From Pollutimonas subterranea (GTDB lineage: Bacteria > Pseudomonadota > Gammaproteobacteria > Burkholderiales > Burkholderiaceae_B), in assembly GCF_002849655.1 (NCBI RefSeq), contig NZ_PDNW01000011.1, positions 96,607 to 160,606 on the forward strand: a stretch of DNA of 64,000 nucleotides, written 5' to 3'. Made by a program: the position numbers and the translations under genes. The notes under the pieces were generated by a model. The model was not told the origin of the DNA and ran no database searches. It saw only the letters and a program-made list of their open reading frames with translations. Shown here in pieces: positions 54,960 through 63,013 of this stretch (position 1 is its first letter; each line of letters starts with the position of its first letter).

Positions 54960-55288
54960 TACACATGCCAAGGCCGCGCTGCTGCGCGTGCATATCCCGA
55001 CCGCAATCACCGTCCTGCTGCTGACAGCGTTTCGAATCCTCTGGTGGTGGCGCTTCGACCACAAGCCTGCGCCGTTGGCGTCCATGCCACCGTGGCAGGC
55101 AGGCTGGCGCGGGTCCGGCTGTCTTCGGAGCGCCCGGTGCAGTAATGTCCGACTTCCACGAGGTTCTGCCGCGTCGGCCGCACGGACTTGGCGCGCGTCT
55201 GATGATCGCGTTATTGGTCATTCATGCCGGGGCGGCGCTGTACCACCATTTCGTCCGGCGTGACGAGACTCTCAAGCGGATGTGGTGA
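54960..55288 (+). pseudogene. decayed cytochrome b561 gene
   Basis: The first frame reads AALLRVHIPTAITVLLLT, then FRILWWWRFDHKPAPLASM and PPWQAG, as in the middle of di-haem cytochrome b561 proteins. After a deletion, a different frame (from 55145) gives SDFHEVLPRRPHGLGA, LLVIHAGAALYHHFVRRDE and LKRMW before a stop, the b561 C-terminus with its His ligand helix. The middle helices and the N-terminal start are missing. Confidence 0.75.
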
Positions 55289-55498
55289 GTGCATGACGAC
55301 CTCGGCACACGAAACACCGTGCAGCTAGCCACGACGCTCATGCAGAGAAGTGCTCGGCAATTGATCCGTTTGCGCGGTCGCCAGCCGGACGACATGTGCT
55401 GAGATCAGTCAGTTGGTGGGGCTTGCGAGCCACGTTGGTGACAGCCCATGGTATGGACAGAGGGGCCGGCGCGTCGCTGTGTAATGAACGTCCGCTAG
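55289..55498. other. gap before the transposase remnant
   Basis: 210 bases with no gene seen; the transposase frame is blocked by a TAG immediately before the remnant. Confidence 0.5.
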
Positions 55499-56184
55499 AG
55501 CCACACTGGTACGCCATCGATTGATCCGGAACTGATGGTGCGTATGCTGATCGTGGGTTACTGCTTGGGCATACGCTCTGAACGTCGGCTGTGCGAAGAA
55601 GTTCACCTGAACTTGGCGTATCGTTGGTTTAGTCGCCTGGAGCTCGACGATGCCGTGCCCAACCACTCCACCTTTTCCAAGAATCGACACGGTCGATTTC
55701 GTGATAGTGAGGCACTACGCCATGTGTTCGAATCGGTCTTGCGCTGGTGCATAACCGAAGGCCTTGTGGCGGGCGAAGGGTTTGCTATTGATGCCAGCGT
55801 CATTAAGGCCGACGCCAACCGAGCGCGTGGTACTCCCGGCACTGAAGCCATCGACTGGCGTCAAGACGACCGGCATATCGCACTCAAGAGGTGGAGTCGA
55901 CCAAGATCATGGTGGACCGGGTCGCACAACGCTTCGATCTGAAGCCTCGCCGATTGGTGGGCGATACGGCCTATGGAACGGGTCCCATGCTCCGATGGAT
56001 GATTCAGGAAAAGGGCATCGAACCGCACGTTCCTGTTTGGGATAAGACAGAACGCAAGGACGGCACCTTCTCAAGCAGTGACTTCGCTTGGGATGAGCAG
56101 GCAAACGAGTATCGTTGCCCACAAGGGCATGCGTTACGCAGCGACTGGCGTCCTTTCAAAAATCCACGCACACAGACGCCATAA
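55499..56184 (+). pseudogene. broken IS1182/IS5-type transposase (DUF772 plus DDE domain)
   Basis: The first frame gives the DUF772 N-terminal domain (SIDPELMVRMLIVGYCLGIR, SERRLCEEVHLNLAYRWF, NHSTFSKNRHGRF) and GEGFAIDASVIKADANR with the first Asp. At about 55885 a deletion of the middle joins it to another frame: STKIMVDRVAQRFDL, LVGDTAYGTGPMLRWM with the second Asp, and EYRCPQGHALRS. No 5' start and a frameshift make it inactive. Ends of the element were not found. Confidence 0.8.
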
Positions 56185-56463
56185 ATTGCAGGCACAAAAA
56201 AACCCAAGGAAGTGATCTTCTGTGCCGGTAAGCATAAATGTGCCGCGAATTAAAGCATAAGGCTGCCAGGACTTCCGATGTTCAATGGGGGCACTGCCGC
56301 TCGCCGGCCCCCGATAAAGCATATCATCGCCGACCGTTGTTTTTTAACGAATAAGTCTTCCAATCGTTCCGACCTGCCACCTGCTACGCTGGGGCGGCGG
56401 CATTGTCATTTTTTGTATCGATAGTTAATATTCGGAACAATTTATATCAAGACAGGGGCGGGC
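56185..56463. other. gap holding AAGCATAA repeats
   Basis: 279 bases after the broken transposase with no gene. Repeat units lie at 56228-56245, 56250-56267 and 56311-56336 (see the repeat entry). Confidence 0.5.
56228..56336 (+). repeat. three units of an AAGCATAA repeat family
   Basis: GTAAGCATAAATGTGCCG, TTAAAGCATAAGGCTGCC and CGATAAAGCATATCATCGCC. The same family recurs at 57671-57718, the best pair being CGATAAAGCATA-N4-CGCCGA-N-CG. Both groups are in the same orientation, on each side of the gene at 56464-57507. Confidence 0.6.
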
Positions 56464-57507
56464 ATGAGAGCACCTCATCAAGTGGTTGGAACGGTATTCC
56501 GTAAATTGACGCTGGGGGTCTTAAGCATCTCGGCCCTAGTAAGTGCGGTCGTAGACTTGGCGACGCCAGTCCTCTCATTTAGCAAGTACCTGCTCATTGC
56601 TAGCATTGCGCTCCTCGCCTATTACAGTTATTTGGCGATGAAATACCCCACCTACGCTGAATTAGCGGACCGTGAGAAGATTTTCTCCCGTGTTGCTTCT
56701 GTGAGAGAGTTTTATCAGGAGTCTTGGAGGTGGGGCACCTTGCTTCTAGTGGGCATGGTTTCCGTGGTGTTCTCGGCGTGTTGGTACTTGAACGTCACGT
56801 CAGGCGGTGGTCAAGGGTACTTAGCCAGCCATGTACCGGCTCTTCACGATATCCAGGCTCGCCTGATTGCAATTTCGGACAACCAAGAGAAAATACTCGA
56901 GAAGCTCGATGATGGTGGAATCACTATCGACGAAATGGTGGTCAAGGCGAAGCAGTCACCACCTGAGCAACGGACAAAATTTCTTAGAGGCGTCTATCGC
57001 GATTGGTATGTGACTGAAGGCACGCTGTCGGCGAGGGATTTTATTGCAGTCATGCGGGACGTTCCGCCAGGACGTATCGCTCGCGATATGTCGTCAGTTT
57101 GGGCAAGTCATTGTGAACCCAATGATCTCACTTTGGCGCAATACATCGGTATTACCGGAGGACACCCCGAGTATTTCGGATTCCCTACAAATATAGTTTT
57201 ACGCTCCATGATAGACAACGAATGTATGAAACTTCCATTGAACCGGGAGGATCTGAAGACGCTTTTCGACAAGAGCGGGGACAAACTTGCGGATTTCTTC
57301 GACGCGCAACACAATTTAGGACTCTGTGATCAACCAATGGAAGTTCGACACTTGCCCATGGGCGTTACACCAGAGTACGAACATTTTGCTTGGGAGCAGC
57401 TAGCGAAAGCAGGACAAAAGGTACATTGCCTCACATCTAGCGCTTTGAAAGAGTTGCAAAAGCGGCATAACGCCGCACATCAAAAGTTCATGCGTACCGG
57501 GCTATAA
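56464..57507 (+). CDS. membrane protein of unknown function
   Basis: 347 residues, not recognised. Three membrane helices in the first 120 residues (LTLGVLSISALVSAVVDLATPVL; YLLIASIALLAYYSYLAM; WGTLLLVGMVSVVFSACWYL), then a soluble half with a short coiled coil (IQARLIAISDNQEKILEKLDD) and a helical, Cys-bearing domain (WASHCEPNDLT, IDNECMKL). Fewer G/C bases than the core genes and repeats on both sides suggest transfer. A membrane-anchored effector of a defence or exclusion system is possible but there is no motif to prove it. Confidence 0.7.
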   Translation: MRAPHQVVGTVFRKLTLGVLSISALVSAVVDLATPVLSFSKYLLIASIALLAYYSYLAMKYPTYAELADREKIFSRVASVREFYQESWRWGTLLLVGMVSVVFSACWYLNVTSGGGQGYLASHVPALHDIQARLIAISDNQEKILEKLDDGGITIDEMVVKAKQSPPEQRTKFLRGVYRDWYVTEGTLSARDFIAVMRDVPPGRIARDMSSVWASHCEPNDLTLAQYIGITGGHPEYFGFPTNIVLRSMIDNECMKLPLNREDLKTLFDKSGDKLADFFDAQHNLGLCDQPMEVRHLPMGVTPEYEHFAWEQLAKAGQKVHCLTSSALKELQKRHNAAHQKFMRTGL

Positions 57508-57605
57508 GGTCTGGACTTGAGTAAGGCCCTACCAAAGTGGAGCCATTAGTTGCTCAGTCTATCAGGACCTTCGCACTTATCCCAAGCACCTGCACCAACA
57601 AAAAA

Positions 57606-57627
57606 GCCAGTCAAATGACTGGCTTTT
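57606..57627. terminator. bidirectional terminator hairpin
   Basis: Stem GCCAGTC-AAAT-GACTGGC followed by TTTT on the plus strand, and AAAAAA before it which gives a T-run on the minus strand. It may end the membrane-protein transcript and, on the minus strand, the old tRNA-Phe transcript. Confidence 0.8.
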
Positions 57628-57670
57628 CTCCGACGCTCTGGGCAAAACTTCTGAGCTTAGCCCCAGATCA

Positions 57671-57718
57671 CGATAAAGCATAATGTCGCCGATCGAGATT
57701 TAAAGCATAACGTTGCTG
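57671..57718 (+). repeat. two further AAGCATAA repeat units
   Basis: CGATAAAGCATAATGTCGCC at 57671 and TTAAAGCATAACGTTGC at 57700. An inverted copy of the core (TTATGCTTA) is at 57729-57737. See the entry at 56228. Confidence 0.6.
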
Positions 57719-57774
57719 CATGGCAGTTTTATGCTTAACAGCACACTCTCAGCGGGCGCTGAGACTAGTGTATT

Positions 57775-57820
57775 TGGTGGCCTGGGGCGGAATCGAACCG
57801 CCGACACAAGGATTTTCAAT
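57775..57820 (-). repeat. attachment site: 3' fragment of tRNA-Phe
   Basis: The minus strand reads ATTGAAAATCCTTGTGTCG then GCGGTTCGATTCCGCC and CCAGGCCACCA: the 3' part of a tRNA-Phe from the GAA anticodon loop through the T arm to CCA. The 5' part is absent, since identity stops at the anticodon loop. This is the standard att remnant of an island that uses tRNA-Phe. By its orientation the island lies to the right. Confidence 0.85.
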
Positions 57821-58372
57821 TCGATCCAGGGCCGGAATGGCGCCGCAGCCAAACGCAAACATAAATAAAATCAAACGCTTAACCGAAACGAAGCGCAGTC
57901 ACGCGCAATCGGTTTCTTATCGCACTGACAGAAAAGTGACAGACGATTTACATCTTAGGAAAGTGTACCGGAGGACCGACGATATGTCTCGCGAGTCGCC
58001 GCGCAAGCTCATCTTTTCGACCAACACATAAGGGTGGGGGCTCATCCGAGGCCGCTCCAAAGAGCCGCAGTGGGCCTCACTTCCGGTCTAGGAGCTATTC
58101 AGGACTTAAAGGATCCGATTCATCCGGGCCATCGGTAGGTTCGTATTTCGAAGGTGAGAGAGAGCATATCCCTAGGCAGAGGCCTTACTGCGACGGTCGC
58201 ACGAGCCAATGCCAGTCACGCTGCCATCGCCGGCAATTAAAAAGTTTCCCGCACAGTGCCTTCCGGCTTTTAGAAGACTGGGCAATTCTTTTAAGGCGGA
58301 GCGATAAAGCCCTTCGTGCCCACCGTGCCGTGCCTATACCTATTCTCTGGTCCACATTTTTAAGGAATAGGT
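57821..58372. other. island end, no gene recognised
   Basis: 552 bases next to the att site. Short frames exist on both strands without motifs or ribosome sites. No integrase gene is present here, so it is expected near the other end. Confidence 0.5.
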
Positions 58373-58603
58373 ATGTCACAAGGAACAAACAGCGCATTTT
58401 CTGGGTCCATCGCGCCGCTGCTGGGAAAAGAGCGGCTGTGTGAGCGCCTCCAGGTTTCCCCCCGCACCATCGAAAATATGGTGAAGGCGGGTATCTTTCC
58501 ACCGCCGGTGCGAGTGGGGAAATATGTCTACTGGTCTGAAGTCGCTGTGCGAAAGTGGCAAGAACGCATGTTTGCTGCGCAGGAGTCGTGGTCCGTCCAC
58601 TAA
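58373..58603 (+). CDS. AlpA-type HTH regulator
   Basis: 76 residues, start after AAGGAATAGGT. Winged HTH of the AlpA/MerR-like kind: LLGKERLCERLQVSPRTIENMVKAGIFPPPVRVGKYVYWSEVAVRKWQERM. Such proteins activate integrase/excision genes of islands, which fits its place near the tRNA-Phe att site. A hairpin terminator follows. Confidence 0.85.
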   Translation: MSQGTNSAFSGSIAPLLGKERLCERLQVSPRTIENMVKAGIFPPPVRVGKYVYWSEVAVRKWQERMFAAQESWSVH

Positions 58604-58628
58604 ATGCGGCAGGCCGCCTGTTAGCTCA

Positions 58629-58648
58629 CCCCCTCGCGAGCGAGGGGG
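58629..58648 (+). terminator. Rho-independent terminator after alpA-like gene
   Basis: CCCCCTCGC-GA-GCGAGGGGG followed by TCTTGTTTG, a strong GC stem with a weak T-run. Confidence 0.7.
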
Positions 58649-58691
58649 TCTTGTTTGTCACGATTGCGATACTCAATAACGTACGTCCTAT

Positions 58692-58719
58692 GGTAGGCTC
58701 GAATTGGCGCTGTCGACCC
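58692..58719 (+). repeat. 28-bp direct repeat, copy 1
   Basis: Begins GGTAGGCTCGAA and ends CGCTGTCGACCC, with 4 variable bases between. Second copy at 59401-59428 differs at three of those four bases. The pair flanks the antitoxin gene. Confidence 0.65.
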
Positions 58720-58843
58720 ATTACAGGCATTCAACTTCGACAGTTACCTGCCTTTGTCTATGATGAGCTTGGTCCCAGCTGACCGAACCTCGGAGTGGTC
58801 CGAAAACTCCCATCCGATGCCACGCTTTACACGGAAGGTAACC

Positions 58844-59293
58844 ATGTTTGCTGAAATTATGGGCGATGCGTTGTACGCCGAGTACCGTTCGCGTCTTAAC
58901 GCCTTGCTCAGGATTCCCGAACATGCCACCGAAAATCAGGTCCACCAACAAATTGTGGCGGGTTTTCCGGTTTCATGCCTCATAGCGATGTGTGAAAGAG
59001 GCGACATTTCAACTACTGGGCGTGATCAAATTATCGCTCTACACACGCTGGAAATCCGCCTTAGCAACGAGCAACCCCTCACCGTAGACGAGAGCGATCG
59101 CTTATTTCGTGCCGCTCACATCATTTCGATGGCTGAAGCTATTTTTGGTGACCCACAGAAAGCCAGACGCTGGCTAAACAAGCCCAAAGAGCGATTTAAT
59201 GGCAAAACGCCGATGGCCATGCTGCTCACGTTACAGGGAACACGCCTGGCTGAAGAGATGTTGCTTCAAATTACCGAAGGGTATGCGCTCTAA
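58844..59293 (+). CDS. Xre/MbcA/ParS-type antitoxin without a RES toxin
   Basis: 149 residues from MFAEIMGDALYAEYRSRL (GGAAGGT upstream; ATG 58817 also in frame). N-terminal HTH region (HQQIVAGFPVSCLIAMCERGDIS) and the C-terminal MbcA/ParS domain: DRLFRAAHIISMAEAIFGDPQKARRWLNKPKERFNGKTPMAMLLTLQGTRLAEEMLLQITEG. This family pairs with a RES NADase toxin placed just downstream; here the next gene is on the other strand and is not RES. So it is an orphan antitoxin or the toxin has been lost. Confidence 0.85.
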   Translation: MFAEIMGDALYAEYRSRLNALLRIPEHATENQVHQQIVAGFPVSCLIAMCERGDISTTGRDQIIALHTLEIRLSNEQPLTVDESDRLFRAAHIISMAEAIFGDPQKARRWLNKPKERFNGKTPMAMLLTLQGTRLAEEMLLQITEGYAL

Positions 59294-59400
59294 TGCTAAG
59301 CGATATCCATGCCTTCCATGCGGCGGCAGAATTTTGTGATTTGCCGTGGAGCATATAAGACGGTGTTGACGCGTGGGAATGTTTAATCGGGTACGCTCTT

Positions 59401-59428
59401 GGTAGGCTCGAACAGCCGCTGTCGACCC
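59401..59428 (+). repeat. 28-bp direct repeat, copy 2
   Basis: Same unit as 58692-58719, spaced 709 bases. No terminal inverted repeats were seen. Confidence 0.65.
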
Positions 59429-59500
59429 TGAGCGGTCGTACGTAAGTCAAACTGCTGTTCTTGAAGGGGCCGTTCTGGCTTCCCTTTAATCAGTATTTCC

Positions 59501-60316
59501 CTACTGCCTGACTGCGGACTTTGCTGCCTTCCTTGCAACATTTTCTGCCTTCGCCTTCTCGGCCGCTTTCTGATTCGCGAACTGGCGTACGCCCTCGGCC
59601 ATACCCTTCGGGAGGGTCACGTACTTGGCCACCTCATCGATAATCTCGGGATGCAGGAAGAACGGCGAGTTGCCTGCTTCCCAGTCCGGTCGCATCTTCA
59701 CGGCCTTGCGTCGTGACGGACCGAAGCACAGGTTGTTCCAGATCAGTGCTTCACGCGCTGGGTGATCCTTCTTTTCGACGATCTTTTCCAGGATGCCTCC
59801 CGTAATGCATGTGCCTTTCTCTTCCCTCTCCTTCGCCCGATGAACGCGATCAAGCTCAAGGGGCAGCAAGTTGACCATCTTGCCGTTCACGTCAACGGTT
59901 TCGCAGTCCAGCGGCTGGCAGTACCTTCTGAGTTCCCAAACTGCGCGGTCGAGTCGGGCAATGTCGAACGCCTCAATGTCGTAGGAGACCAAGTAGTACC
60001 GATCCTCTGCCCCATCATCTTCGAGTCTTTGAATAAACTTGGTGGTACCAGCACTGAGCTCGAGTTCGAATTTGCCATGCTGCTTCATCCTCTCGATGCC
60101 TGGAAGCACTGTGTGTTTTAACTTTCTGGTATCTACGCGATTAAGTAAAAGGATGCCTTTGACATACTTCTCCAGGCAGTGCAGGGCCGACCACCGGAAC
60201 GGCTGAATCAGCCGTGCTCGATAAGCCATCCGTGCAGTGATGTAGTCCTTATCTGCGGTCTCACGGAAACTTCTGAGTGCGAAGTCGTTGACTAGGATAT
60301 GCATCGGGTAGGACAT
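59501..60316 (-). CDS. HEPN-like domain protein
   Basis: 271 residues from MSYPMHILVND (ATG 60316, GAGG upstream; the frame opens at a TTG at 60328). The N-terminal half shows a HEPN-type helix pair: ARLIQPFRWSALHCLEKYVKGILLLNRV followed by TRKLKHTVLPGIERM. The RX4-6H catalytic motif is not clear, so activity is uncertain. The C-terminal tail is Ala/Lys-rich (ANQKAAEKAKAENVARKAAK). HEPN proteins act as RNases or as nucleotide-linked partners in defence systems; no partner gene was seen. Confidence 0.6.
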   Translation of the reverse strand: MSYPMHILVNDFALRSFRETADKDYITARMAYRARLIQPFRWSALHCLEKYVKGILLLNRVDTRKLKHTVLPGIERMKQHGKFELELSAGTTKFIQRLEDDGAEDRYYLVSYDIEAFDIARLDRAVWELRRYCQPLDCETVDVNGKMVNLLPLELDRVHRAKEREEKGTCITGGILEKIVEKKDHPAREALIWNNLCFGPSRRKAVKMRPDWEAGNSPFFLHPEIIDEVAKYVTLPKGMAEGVRQFANQKAAEKAKAENVARKAAKSAVRQ

Positions 60317-60522
60317 GCTGATCCTCAAAAGTAGTAGGCCTTAATTGCATCGGTAAGCACCAAATGCATCGTGGGCCGCAGGCAGGCAGGCAAGGTCTCT
60401 AAAAATGGATGGAGCTCTTTAGGCCGTTTTGAGTCTATCACTAGCGTCTCGATGCGACCCAAAGCAGCCTGTCACGCATAAATTAAGCCGACCGGCGAAG
60501 CGGGTTGGGCTTGAATGAGTTT

Positions 60523-60942
60523 TTAGGCCTCGTTCGTGGGAAGGAGCTGCTCGGTCCAGCCGCTAAACCGAATCACGCGTTTAGTTACACGCCGACCTTC
60601 ACCGCTAACACCTAAAGACATCGTTTTTTCATCCGCCTTGAGGCCGGCGTGACCTTTTCCGGAGCCGTCGTAATACTCCTCGATAACAACTTCATGCGAC
60701 GCAGCGATGCGCTCAGCGATGGCAAGCTCTTGAGCTACGCGAGCCTGATGGGCTTGGAACTCCATGACGACCCTCTGCTTCTTGGCCTCCTCCTCAAGGG
60801 TCGCTAATCCTTGAGATTCGGCAGCCTTTACCTCATCCTGAGAAGATGAGAGAGCCGAATAGGCAGCTCTCATATAACCAGGAACAAGCATGTCAAGAGC
60901 GACTTTTCCAGCAATTGACGCAATCATTGTAGTGTCCACCAA
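60523..60942 (-). CDS. small protein of unknown function
   Basis: 139 residues, TTG (60942) or GTG (60939) start behind AAGGAG. A membrane-like start (MIASIAGKVALDMLVPGYM), a central helical stretch with heptad-like Glu/Ala/Gln (VKAAESQGLATLEEEAKKQRVVMEFQAHQARVAQELAIAERIAA), and a C-terminus with GLKADEKTMSLG. Not recognised. Bases 60794-60920 recur exactly at 63874-64000, so a second copy lies partly beyond the window. Confidence 0.6.
   Translation of the reverse strand: MVDTTMIASIAGKVALDMLVPGYMRAAYSALSSSQDEVKAAESQGLATLEEEAKKQRVVMEFQAHQARVAQELAIAERIAASHEVVIEEYYDGSGKGHAGLKADEKTMSLGVSGEGRRVTKRVIRFSGWTEQLLPTNEA
60794..60920 (-). repeat. 127-bp exact repeat inside the small gene
   Basis: Identical over 127 bases to 63874-64000, and that copy runs off the window end, so the true repeat is longer. 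The intervening DNA is the IS21-like element plus 317 bases. Confidence 0.9.
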
Positions 60943-61237
60943 TTGAACTCTCCTTAAGCGGCCTAATTAAGATAAGAAGACAATCCAGTCCAATCAGGTT
61001 GCTGTGGATGGATCGATTCGCTTCCATTCGTAACATAGTAATGCACGAGAGGAAGATGGCGGTTTACGCAAACCTCAAAATTTCAAGGTCACTGTCAGCG
61101 ATGCGTTCAGGCGACCAGTGGACAAATGGCTCTGGCCGTTTGCTGCCGAGGCTTCTTCGGAGGTTTGCGTTAACGCGGACGGAGGCGATTTCTATTGGAC
61201 TTAGGCCAAGGGAAGGGCCGAGTCTCCGAATCACAGC
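60943..61237. other. gap before the IS
   Basis: 295 bases with no convincing gene; ribosome-site-less short frames only. Confidence 0.5.
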
Positions 61238-61242
61238 TGGGT

Positions 61243-61330
61243 ATTCCGGCCTATCGTGACCAGTGATTCCGGTCTATCGTGACCGGTTGTTCTGGCCTAT
61301 CGTGACCGCCCATTCCGGTCTATCGTGACC
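61243..61330 (+). repeat. tandem terminal repeats of the IS21-family element
   Basis: Four close copies of ATTCCGGTCTATCGTGACC, with changes such as GGCC for GGTC. They are probable transposase-binding sites. Confidence 0.8.
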
Positions 61331-61492
61331 GATTTTCGGGGCCACCGGAATCGGCGGTCACGATGCCGGAATCACTGGTCACGATACCGGAATGACGTCG
61401 TACTGCGCCCAAATGATGTTACGCATATAGCAACCAACCGGGTACGCTGCCAGCCTTTGCTTGGAGACAGCGTGCCGGTATCAAGGATCACT

Positions 61493-62995
61493 ATGCGTAA
61501 GATCAAAGACGTATTGCGTTTAAAGCTGGACGCCAAGCTCTCGCACCAACAGATCGCCACGGCGCTGGGCATCTCAAAGGGTGTTGTCACCAAGTATGTC
61601 GGCTTGGCCGCAGCGGCTGGCCTGGACTGGTCGACCGTGCTGGCATTGGACGAAGCCGCCCTGGAGCGGCGCCTGCTGGTGGCGCCGGAACAGCCCCGCG
61701 ACCACGTGCAGCCCGACTACGGTCGTCTGCACCAGGAGTTACGCCGCAAGGGCATGACGTTGATGTTGTTGTGGGAGGAACATCGCGCCGACCACGCCGA
61801 TGTCCAGACCTACAGCTACTCGCAATTCTGCGAGAATTACCGTCGCTTCGCCAAGCAGCTCAAGCGCTCGATGCGTCAGATTCACCGGGCCGGCGAGAAG
61901 CTGTTCATCGACTACGCGGGCCCCACCATTGCCCTGACCGATGGCAGCCGTGCCCACATCTTCGTGGCCGCTCTTGGCGCTTCCAGCTATACTTACGCGT
62001 GCGCCACGCCGCGTGAAACGATGGTCGACTGGCTCGAATCCACGGCACGAGCGCTGGCCTTCTTCGGTGGTGTGCCACAGTTGATTGTGCCCGATAACCC
62101 GAAGGCGATGATCGCGGAGGCGAACCGCTACGAGCCACGCAGCAACGACACGGTGCTGGACTTCGCACGCCACTATGGTACGTCGATCCTGCCGGCGCGG
62201 CCCCGTCACCCGCAAGACAAAGCCAAAGCGGAGTCGGCGGTACAGGTTGTGGAACGCTGGATCATGGCCAGACTGCGCCACCAGCGGTTTGCCAACGTGC
62301 ACGAGGTCAACGCGGCGATGGCGCCGTTGCTGACGCGCCTGAATGACAAGCCGTTCCAGAAGCTGCCCGGCAGCCGGGCCAGTACCTTCGCCGAGATCGA
62401 TGCGCCGGCCTTGCTGGCGCTGCCGCTACAGCGCTATGAGATGGCGCACTTCAAGAGCGTCAGGGTGCATATCGACTACCACGTCGAGGTCGAGCGCCAT
62501 CGCTACAGCGTGCCGCATGCGCTGGTCGGACAGATGCTCGAAGCGCGCATCACCACTGCCGTGGTCGAGATCCTGCATCGCGGCCAGCGCGTCGCCAGCC
62601 ACGCCCGCAACAGCCGCCACGGTGGGTTCACCACCACGGCGGCGCACATGCCGGCCGCGCACCGCGCCCACATGGAATGGACCCCGGCGCGCCTGATCCA
62701 CTGGGGCAAAAGCATCGGACCCGCCACCGCCGAAGCAGTGACCCGGTTGATGGCCGAGAACCGGCATCCCGAGCATGGCTATCGCGCCTGTCTGGGGCTG
62801 CTCTCGCTGGCCAAGCGCTACGGCAAGATCCGCCTTGAGGCGGCCTGCATGCTGGCCTTGCAGATCGGCGCCTGCCAGTACCGCCACGTGCGCGACATCC
62901 TGATCAATAACCGTGACAAGAGTGCGCCGGTCGTCGCCGGCGACTGGGTCAGCCCCCACCATGCCCACGTGCGTGGCCCTGGCTACTACCAATAA
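61493..62995 (+). CDS. istA: IS21 transposase IstA
   Basis: 500 residues from MRKIKDVLRLKLDAKLSHQQIATALG (AAGGA upstream; the open frame extends to 61325 through the terminal repeats). HTH (SHQQIATALGISKGVVTKYVG), a DDE/rve integrase core with FIDYAGPTIAL (Asp), PDNPKAMI (Asp) and the Glu near HPQDKAKAESAVQVVER. C-terminal HTH and beta domain. It is complete and probably active. Confidence 0.95.
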   Translation: MRKIKDVLRLKLDAKLSHQQIATALGISKGVVTKYVGLAAAAGLDWSTVLALDEAALERRLLVAPEQPRDHVQPDYGRLHQELRRKGMTLMLLWEEHRADHADVQTYSYSQFCENYRRFAKQLKRSMRQIHRAGEKLFIDYAGPTIALTDGSRAHIFVAALGASSYTYACATPRETMVDWLESTARALAFFGGVPQLIVPDNPKAMIAEANRYEPRSNDTVLDFARHYGTSILPARPRHPQDKAKAESAVQVVERWIMARLRHQRFANVHEVNAAMAPLLTRLNDKPFQKLPGSRASTFAEIDAPALLALPLQRYEMAHFKSVRVHIDYHVEVERHRYSVPHALVGQMLEARITTAVVEILHRGQRVASHARNSRHGGFTTTAAHMPAAHRAHMEWTPARLIHWGKSIGPATAEAVTRLMAENRHPEHGYRACLGLLSLAKRYGKIRLEAACMLALQIGACQYRHVRDILINNRDKSAPVVAGDWVSPHHAHVRGPGYYQ

Positions 62996-63013
62996 GAAAA
63001 GAGAGAGAAAACA

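Noticed and set aside
57775..57820. Complete tRNA-Phe gene
   Set aside because: Only the 3' half can be read; the D arm and 5' acceptor strand are absent, so it is an attachment fragment.
57720..58031. Open frame with the peptide WGGIEPPTQGFSI
   Set aside because: This peptide is the well-known false translation across the reverse of a tRNA 3' end; here it marks the tRNA-Phe fragment, not a protein.
59294..59500. RES toxin partner for the Xre/MbcA/ParS antitoxin
   Set aside because: The 207 bases downstream contain no frame with RES motifs, and the next gene is on the opposite strand and HEPN-like.
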